From Paenibacillus sp. FSL R5-0490 (lineage in GTDB: Bacteria; Bacillota; Bacilli; Bacillales; Cytobacillaceae), in the NCBI RefSeq assembly GCF_001956215.1, contig NZ_MRTQ01000012.1, positions 62,001 to 126,000 of the forward strand: a DNA stretch of 64,000 bases, given 5' to 3'. The notes beneath the pieces were generated by a model, which was not told the origin of the DNA, made no database searches, and saw nothing but the letters and a program-made list of their open reading frames with translations. The position numbers and the translations under genes are program-made. Shown piece after piece: positions 58,719-64,000 of this stretch. The stretch's first letter is position 1; the number at the start of each line of letters is the position of its first letter.

Positions 58719-60221
58719 TTATAAAAACTCATCATGCTTGATGTTAACAAATACACTTTTCACTTCCGTATAGTTTTGCAGGCCATACTCTCCACCCATT
58801 TCGCGGCCGATTCCTGATTGTTTGTAGCCGCCGAAAGGCATTGTTTCCCATTCAAGTCCAAAATCATTAATCCAGACTGTACCTGATTGCAGCTTGCTTG
58901 CAATGTAATGACCCTTTTTCATACTTTCTGTCCAGACACTTGCAGCTAAACCATAGTCACTATCGTTCGCCCGTTTAATGACCTCATCAATCGTATCAAA
59001 AACGAAAATGGACATGACCGGACCAAAGATTTCTTCACGTGCAATAACCATATGATCCTGTACGTCAGCAAAAATAGTTGGCTGTACAAAATATCCTTTT
59101 TCAAATCCTTTATTGCCGCCTGTCACGAGTCGCGCACCTTCTTCCTTCCCTTGTTCTATATAATTAAGAACAGTTTGATGCTGTTTCGCTGACACAAGCG
59201 GGCCCATATCCGTTTCAGGGTTCATTCCATCCCCCAGCTTCATTGCTTTCGCCCGTTCTGCTAAGGCTTTTACTACATGATCATATATGTTTCTCTGGAC
59301 AAATACACGTGTACAGGCACTGCAGTTTTGCCCATGATTGTACATCGTTCCGTTAAATACCCCTTCAATTGCTTCCTCAAGATTAGCATCTTCTAAAACA
59401 ATGGCTGGCGATTTTCCGCCAAGCTCCAGCGTAACACCTTTAATTTGATCTGCAGCTTTTTTCATTACTTCTTTTCCGACAGCCGTTGAGCCTGTGAACG
59501 CTATCTTATCGACATCTTTATGTGCAGTAATCGCTTCTCCCGCAATCCTGCCCGTTCCCGGCACAATATTCACAACACCATCCGGAAACCCTGCTTCTTT
59601 GAATAGCTTTCCTGCATAGAGAAGAGATAATGGTGTCTCAGTTGCCGGTTTAATCACAACCGTACAGCCGACTGCAAGTGCAGATCCGAGCTTCCAGGCA
59701 GCCATGGCGAGCGGGAAGTTCCATGGAATAATTTGGCCTACAACCCCAACCGGTTCGTGTACCGTATAGGTTACATAATTCTTTGAAACCTGAGTTGTCT
59801 TACCAAATATTTTTGTGGCCCAGCCTGCGTAATATCTAAAATGCTGGATTGTCCCGTCAACATCATCTGCCAAAGCAACCCTGCAGGGCTTTCCGTTATC
59901 CAATGATTCCAGTTGAGCGAGTTCTTCCCGATTTTCTTCTAAGAGATCCGCAAATTTATAGATTAGATGAGAGCGTTCAGCGGCATCCATCTTTGTCCAT
60001 TCGCCTTCATCGAATGCTTTTCTTGCAGCAGCTACCGCAGCGTTAATATCTTCCTCTTGCGCTTCACTTACTTCTGCAATGACCTCTTCGTTTGCAGGAT
60101 TAACGACGGGAAACGTTTTACCACTAATCGCCGGTACATAGTTACCGTTAATGTATAATCCTTTCACACCTTCCAGGAATTCTTGAACTTTTGGTTTCAG
60201 ATTGTAATTTGTCGCTTGCAT
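58719..60221 (-). CDS. Aldehyde dehydrogenase, probable 2-oxoglutarate semialdehyde dehydrogenase
   Basis: NAD(P)-dependent aldehyde oxidoreductase of 500 residues. It has the general ALDH set: IPWNFPLAMAAWKLG, FTGSTAVGKEVMK, catalytic Glu in LELGGKSP (about 268) and catalytic Cys in HGQNCSACTRVF (about 302). Sequence alone would suggest a betaine or generic aldehyde enzyme. Its neighbours (DHDPS-family deaminase, hydroxyproline epimerase, FAD dehydrogenase) make 2-oxoglutarate semialdehyde, the last intermediate of hydroxyproline breakdown, the best substrate guess. Confidence 0.88.
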   Translation of the reverse strand: MQATNYNLKPKVQEFLEGVKGLYINGNYVPAISGKTFPVVNPANEEVIAEVSEAQEEDINAAVAAARKAFDEGEWTKMDAAERSHLIYKFADLLEENREELAQLESLDNGKPCRVALADDVDGTIQHFRYYAGWATKIFGKTTQVSKNYVTYTVHEPVGVVGQIIPWNFPLAMAAWKLGSALAVGCTVVIKPATETPLSLLYAGKLFKEAGFPDGVVNIVPGTGRIAGEAITAHKDVDKIAFTGSTAVGKEVMKKAADQIKGVTLELGGKSPAIVLEDANLEEAIEGVFNGTMYNHGQNCSACTRVFVQRNIYDHVVKALAERAKAMKLGDGMNPETDMGPLVSAKQHQTVLNYIEQGKEEGARLVTGGNKGFEKGYFVQPTIFADVQDHMVIAREEIFGPVMSIFVFDTIDEVIKRANDSDYGLAASVWTESMKKGHYIASKLQSGTVWINDFGLEWETMPFGGYKQSGIGREMGGEYGLQNYTEVKSVFVNIKHDEFL

Positions 60222-60241
60222 GTTCTCACTCCTTCACTAAT

Positions 60242-61135
60242 TTAGTTTTTTACTGTCTCTAAACTTGCAAGCAGGTCTTTTAGCTTTTGATCTTCCTCCG
60301 GTGATAGGCCTAAACGAGGGTATCGCGCAGGCCCGCCAGCCTGGCCAGTCAATTCCATGGCTCTCTTCACAATTTGCACATACTTTCCAGATCCTTCAAG
60401 GAACGCGCACAGTGGTAAAATACGATCATTGATGGACCAAGCTTCTTCAAACTCTCCTTTTTGGAAATGGTTATACATATCTGTAACCAGCTTTGGCACG
60501 ATATTTCCTGCAACAGAAATCCACCCAGTTGCCCCAACTAAGTAAGACTCCATTACAAGCTCTTCAGCACCGCAGAATACTTCAAAATCTCCTTTTCCTT
60601 TTCTTGCAAGATCTCTTACCTTGCTGATTTCACCGCTTGATTCTTTAATGTGAGTCACATTTTCGCAATCCCTGCCAATCTGAAGCATTAAATCTGCACT
60701 CATATTCACACCAGAAGTAAATGGGTTGTTATAAAGCATGATTGGAAGATTGACACTGCCGGATACATCTTTGAAATGATGGTAGATTTCATTTTCCTTT
60801 GGCTTCATGTAAAAAGGGTTAATGATTAGAGCAGCATCCGCTCCATGTACTTCAGCTTGCTTTGTATACTCGATTGTTTCCCTTGTTGTTTCCGCAGCAG
60901 TACCCACAATAACAGGGATGCGGCCGCCTGCTTCCTTCATAACAGTTTCTACCATCTGGTATTTTTCTTCTCTTGACAGACTGACAAATTCACCAGTACT
61001 CCCATTGATGACGATACCTGCCACACCTTGATCGACAAAGTAATTGACATTATTCTTTACTCCGCCCCAATCAATTTCCTGTTCCTGTGTCATTGGTGTA
61101 ATTAATACTGGATAAGCTCCTCTAATTGCAGTCAT
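60242..61135 (-). CDS. DHDPS-family protein, probable pyrroline-4-hydroxy-2-carboxylate deaminase
   Basis: TIM-barrel class I aldolase-like enzyme of 297 residues. It keeps the family's catalytic Tyr (NPFYMKP, about 133) and Schiff-base Lys (THIKESSGE, about 162), and the substrate loop GSTGEF near 46. A true DapA would sit with lysine genes; here it is 21 nt upstream of the aldehyde dehydrogenase. That context supports deamination of the hydroxyproline-derived pyrroline to 2-oxoglutarate semialdehyde. Confidence 0.85.
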   Translation of the reverse strand: MTAIRGAYPVLITPMTQEQEIDWGGVKNNVNYFVDQGVAGIVINGSTGEFVSLSREEKYQMVETVMKEAGGRIPVIVGTAAETTRETIEYTKQAEVHGADAALIINPFYMKPKENEIYHHFKDVSGSVNLPIMLYNNPFTSGVNMSADLMLQIGRDCENVTHIKESSGEISKVRDLARKGKGDFEVFCGAEELVMESYLVGATGWISVAGNIVPKLVTDMYNHFQKGEFEEAWSINDRILPLCAFLEGSGKYVQIVKRAMELTGQAGGPARYPRLGLSPEEDQKLKDLLASLETVKN

Positions 61136-61166
61136 TTTAATTTTCCTCCCTATTTTTAATAGTTTC

Positions 61167-62120
61167 TTATTTTAATAAAAACCCTGCGAATAATGGATCT
61201 GCCGGGTCTAATACATATGTCTGCATACCCGTAATAAATCCCCGGGCTGAAAAACTAAACTCGTAACCTGCTGCAAATTGTGCTGAAAGCTCGGCTGTCA
61301 ATTTGCCGTTGAAAATGCTTTCATTTTCAATTGGGCTATCAGAAGGTATATCCCCATTTTCTATTAAATAGCTGCAACAGGCAGCTAGAGTTCCAAATCC
61401 TGGAGAACGCACAATATAACAATCCGGACGGAAGGTTACCGTTTTGATTTTGCCTTCATTTTTTTGCGAGTGATCCATCAAGATCACTCTGCTGAAGGCA
61501 TGTTTGCCTTCTAAGGCTTCAATCGCCTTTTGCCCCCATTGATTTATGACTGGAAGGTCCTCCATCTCAATCTCAAAAGGCAGCTCTGCTTTATCAAAAA
61601 TCGCATAAAGATGATCGGCTTGGACTAGAGATACTTCTGTCTTTAAATCTAAATAAGACACTGGCACATTGGTTTGCACAACCTGGCATGGCTCGTTTTT
61701 TAATTTAACTAATTTCACTTCATCATCTTTCATAGTTGCAGCGACACTAATAACACCGCTGATTGTTTCAAGTCTGTATTCACCTGAAGACTTGGCCTTT
61801 AGTTGGCCACACTCTAACAATGCGGTTATGACAGCAGTGATTCCGCCATATTGCATCGGAACGGTTCCGTTATGGTCGAAAAAAACAACAGCGGCATCGG
61901 CTTCGCTTATAAAAGGCGGAACGACCAGACAACCCATCAGTCCAGCAAATCCGCGGGGCTCATTTAAAAGAAAATTAATTTCCTCCTCATAGGCAATCCG
62001 AAATTGCTCATTTAGCTCCTGTATACTTGTATAATGAATAAGTGGGACATCCTTAATAATTCGATATGCCTCACCTGCTACGTGTACATCAGTTGCTGTG
62101 TAAGACTTTTGAATTTTCAT
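61167..62120 (-). CDS. Proline racemase superfamily protein lacking both catalytic cysteines
   Basis: A 317-residue protein aligning throughout with the neighbouring epimerase (HVAGEAYRIIKDVP; FLLNEPRGFAGLMGCLVVPP; GITAVITALLECG). The first catalytic motif CGHD is replaced by YGGIT and the second SPCGTGT by SPGFGTLA, so neither active-site cysteine is present. It cannot racemise by the known two-thiol mechanism. It could be a dehydratase, a regulator or a partner subunit. Four-nt overlap with the upstream epimerase gene implies coupled expression. Confidence 0.8.
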   Translation of the reverse strand: MKIQKSYTATDVHVAGEAYRIIKDVPLIHYTSIQELNEQFRIAYEEEINFLLNEPRGFAGLMGCLVVPPFISEADAAVVFFDHNGTVPMQYGGITAVITALLECGQLKAKSSGEYRLETISGVISVAATMKDDEVKLVKLKNEPCQVVQTNVPVSYLDLKTEVSLVQADHLYAIFDKAELPFEIEMEDLPVINQWGQKAIEALEGKHAFSRVILMDHSQKNEGKIKTVTFRPDCYIVRSPGFGTLAACCSYLIENGDIPSDSPIENESIFNGKLTAELSAQFAAGYEFSFSARGFITGMQTYVLDPADPLFAGFLLK

Positions 62121-63154
62121 TTCACATCCTCCATTTCATGTTCCATTGGGGGAATAAGTAAAAAGCCTTCTTTCAGCGGGTCTTCCTCGTTATAAAAGAA
62201 CCGGTGCATTCCCATTAGCCAGGCTGAACCAGTGATTCTTGTAATAACAGCCTCTACACCCTGAACATCTGCTGTTTCAAGGATTTCTCCGCGGAATAAA
62301 GAGCCGACAATACTCTCATGTACAAATTCTTCATTAATACCTATCTCCTTTTTGGAATAGAGGACAGATAATTTAGCCGAAGTGCCTGTACCGCATGGTG
62401 AACGATCAATCCCGCCAGGAGGGACAACAACCGTATTTTTCACATCTGCTTCTTCATGGGTTGGCTCAGTGAAAAACTCAATATGGGTCAGACTGCGAAT
62501 AAATGGATATTGCGGATGAACGACATCCGTTTTTTCGTTAATTGTATTTCTAATTTTGATAGCCTTTTCAATGATTTTTGAAGAATTCTCCGGTGTCAGT
62601 TCTAATCCAACAGATTGGGCATCAATGATTCCATAGAAGTTGCCTCCATAAGCAATATCTGCCTCAACGATTCCAATTCCCTCAACATCAACAGAGACAC
62701 TCTTTAACAGGAAGGCCGGGACATTACAGAAGGAAACCTCTTTTGCTTTTCCGTTCTCTACCTTAATCTCTGCCTTAACAAGGCCGGCTGGTGTATCAAT
62801 TTTTATCGCAGTTACTGGCTCTTGAACAGGTATTAGCCCCGCTTCAACCAATGCTGTACAAACACCGATTGTGTCATGTCCGCACATTGGCAAATATCCG
62901 CCGGTTTCGATATATATAACACCGATATCTGCTTCCGGATGACATGGATCTGTCAAGAGTACTCCTGACATGACGTCATGTCCTCTTGGTTCATTCATCA
63001 GGAGCTTGCGGATCCAGTCATATTCCTTTTGCATATGAAGCATTTTTTCGGACATTGTCGCTCCTTTTAGCTCTGGGAGTCCACTAATCAATGTCCTCGT
63101 GGGGTTTCCGCCCGTGTGTGTATCAATGGTTGTAAAAACTCGATTTGCTTTCAT
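62117..63154 (-). CDS. 4-hydroxyproline epimerase (proline racemase family)
   Basis: Cofactor-independent epimerase of 345 residues that would convert trans-4-hydroxy-L-proline to cis-4-hydroxy-D-proline. Both catalytic cysteines are present: MCGHDTIG (about residue 90) and the DRSPCGTGTSAK motif (about 255). N-terminal DTHTGGNPTRTLISGLP is typical. Its start overlaps the FAD dehydrogenase stop by one base. Substrate assignment rests on the surrounding genes; proline racemase is the alternative. Confidence 0.88.
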   Translation of the reverse strand: MKANRVFTTIDTHTGGNPTRTLISGLPELKGATMSEKMLHMQKEYDWIRKLLMNEPRGHDVMSGVLLTDPCHPEADIGVIYIETGGYLPMCGHDTIGVCTALVEAGLIPVQEPVTAIKIDTPAGLVKAEIKVENGKAKEVSFCNVPAFLLKSVSVDVEGIGIVEADIAYGGNFYGIIDAQSVGLELTPENSSKIIEKAIKIRNTINEKTDVVHPQYPFIRSLTHIEFFTEPTHEEADVKNTVVVPPGGIDRSPCGTGTSAKLSVLYSKKEIGINEEFVHESIVGSLFRGEILETADVQGVEAVITRITGSAWLMGMHRFFYNEEDPLKEGFLLIPPMEHEMEDVK

Positions 63155-64000
63155 CAGGTACTCACCCTTTCCTTAAATCGAGAAAATCTCAGCGGCTCAA
63201 TTGGGATGCAAGTTTCCTTTTCATTAAGCATTTCCTCTATTACTTTTCCAGTAACAGCGGCAAGGCTAATTCCGTCTCCCTCATGACCTGCTGCAATATA
63301 ATAGTTTGGAATCCCCTCTACTTCTGACACAATTGGCAAGTGATCCTCCGTCCATGGCCGCAAACCAGCATAGGAACGTATGACCATCATGTCAGCCATT
63401 TTCGGATAAAATCGAATGGCCCGATTGGCAATGCATTTAATAATTTCATTGTTGATCTTTGTATTAAACCCAACAAATTCCCGGCTGCTTCCAATCAGGA
63501 AGTTTTGACTTTCAGTTGGTTCAAAAACAAGGGCTACTCCGTATTTTTCAGTAATGGGGTCAACCTGGCGCCTGCCGCCAAATTTTGATATTAAGTAGCC
63601 AAATTCCATCACTTTTCTCGGTCCTACAAATTCCTGGCGTGATGCGACAATTATGTGGCCTTTTCTTGGTTTAATTGGAATAGACAAGTCCAGCATCTCT
63701 CCGATATATGGAGCCCATACACCTGCAGCATTAATAACATAGTTCGCGGTGAAAGTGCCATTAGATGTTTCAACGGTAAATGTACCGTCCGGCTCCCTTC
63801 TCATTCCAGTAACCTCAGTTTGTTTATGGGCCTTAGCGCCCATCTCCTTTGCCCCCTCAAGAAGGTTAAAGGCAAGAAGGTATGGATTAACAGTTGAATC
63901 TGTTGCACATTCTAAGCCGCCTAATAAATCATCAGCAAAATACTTTGAATCCTGGCGAATGTCCTGTCTGTCCAGCATCCTGAACGGCAAGCCGGCCTCC
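63154..64000 (-). CDS. FAD-dependent oxidoreductase, probable D-hydroxyproline dehydrogenase (partial)
   Basis: DAO-family flavoprotein, C-terminal about 282 residues only; the frame remains open to the right edge and the N-terminal GxGxxG dinucleotide motif lies outside the window. Visible parts include NYVINAAGVWAPYIGEML (flavin-domain strand with AG(V)W), RKGHIIVASRQ, GLRPWTEDHLPIVSEVEGIPNYYIAAGHEGDGISLAAVTG. It should oxidise cis-4-hydroxy-D-proline to the pyrroline. An apparent TTG start at 63990 is not the true start. Confidence 0.85.
   Translation of the reverse strand, partial: EAGLPFRMLDRQDIRQDSKYFADDLLGGLECATDSTVNPYLLAFNLLEGAKEMGAKAHKQTEVTGMRREPDGTFTVETSNGTFTANYVINAAGVWAPYIGEMLDLSIPIKPRKGHIIVASRQEFVGPRKVMEFGYLISKFGGRRQVDPITEKYGVALVFEPTESQNFLIGSSREFVGFNTKINNEIIKCIANRAIRFYPKMADMMVIRSYAGLRPWTEDHLPIVSEVEGIPNYYIAAGHEGDGISLAAVTGKVIEEMLNEKETCIPIEPLRFSRFKERVST

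Noticed and set aside
60242-61135. Lysine-pathway dapA
   Set aside because: No lysine genes are near, and the operon context fits hydroxyproline breakdown.

Overview
The window looks like chromosomal DNA of an endospore-forming Bacillaceae, probably in the Cytobacillus / Bacillus firmus neighbourhood (inference from gene content, low-to-moderate GC and B. subtilis-like synteny; no search was run). Supports: a ger operon, SpoIIP, a sigma-G-type promoter, crh, cggR-gapA-pgk-tpiA-gpmI-eno, secG-est-rnr-smpB-ssrA, whiA-yvcK-rapZ, trxB and clpP. No rRNA, IS element, prophage or CRISPR array was seen.

Layout. 1-4.4 kb: Fur-controlled ferric-siderophore uptake, with the operon leftwards and the binding protein rightwards. 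4.5-8.2 kb: tricistronic GerA-type germinant receptor. 8.2-23 kb: mixed housekeeping and accessory genes (RodA, GalT-like protein, YtkA-like lipoprotein, SpoIIP, short-chain dehydrogenases, a KdpD-like stress protein, deformylase coupled to an XRE regulator, K+/H+ antiporter, GNAT, DUF4097 protein, luciferase-like oxidoreductase). The gaps here hold a 52-bp tandem repeat, a forespore-type promoter plus terminator, a structured antiporter leader and a cluster of DnaA boxes. 23-34.4 kb: MarR/MMPL efflux pair, PhoP-controlled alkaline phosphatase, FMN reductase, MscS, a fluoride riboswitch with two CrcB subunits, a TetR gene followed by a tiny SinI-like anti-repressor gene, a LAGLIDADG protein and a PepSY protein.

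34.5-39.5 kb: trans-translation and RNA decay genes (ssrA, smpB, rnr, est, secG). The tmRNA gene is split in its T-loop by a 277-nt group I intron, the most striking feature of the window. 39.6-48.7 kb: the CggR-controlled central glycolytic operon, preceded by a glutaredoxin and sigma-54 (sigL). 48.9-56.7 kb: tRNA-Arg(CCG), CtsR-controlled clpP, and the crh-whiA-yvcK-rapZ-nudix-trxB-TPR block.

57.1-64 kb: a 4-hydroxyproline catabolic cluster. It has a symporter, 2-oxoglutarate semialdehyde dehydrogenase, a DHDPS-family deaminase, two proline-racemase-family proteins (one with both catalytic cysteines, one with neither) and an FAD dehydrogenase cut by the window edge. Together they would convert hydroxyproline to 2-oxoglutarate. 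A truncated gene also lies at the left edge, coupled to the siderophore ATPase.

All calls come from reading the sequence and recalled family knowledge. Starts were moved from the longest frame where a Shine-Dalgarno sequence or family length argued for it.
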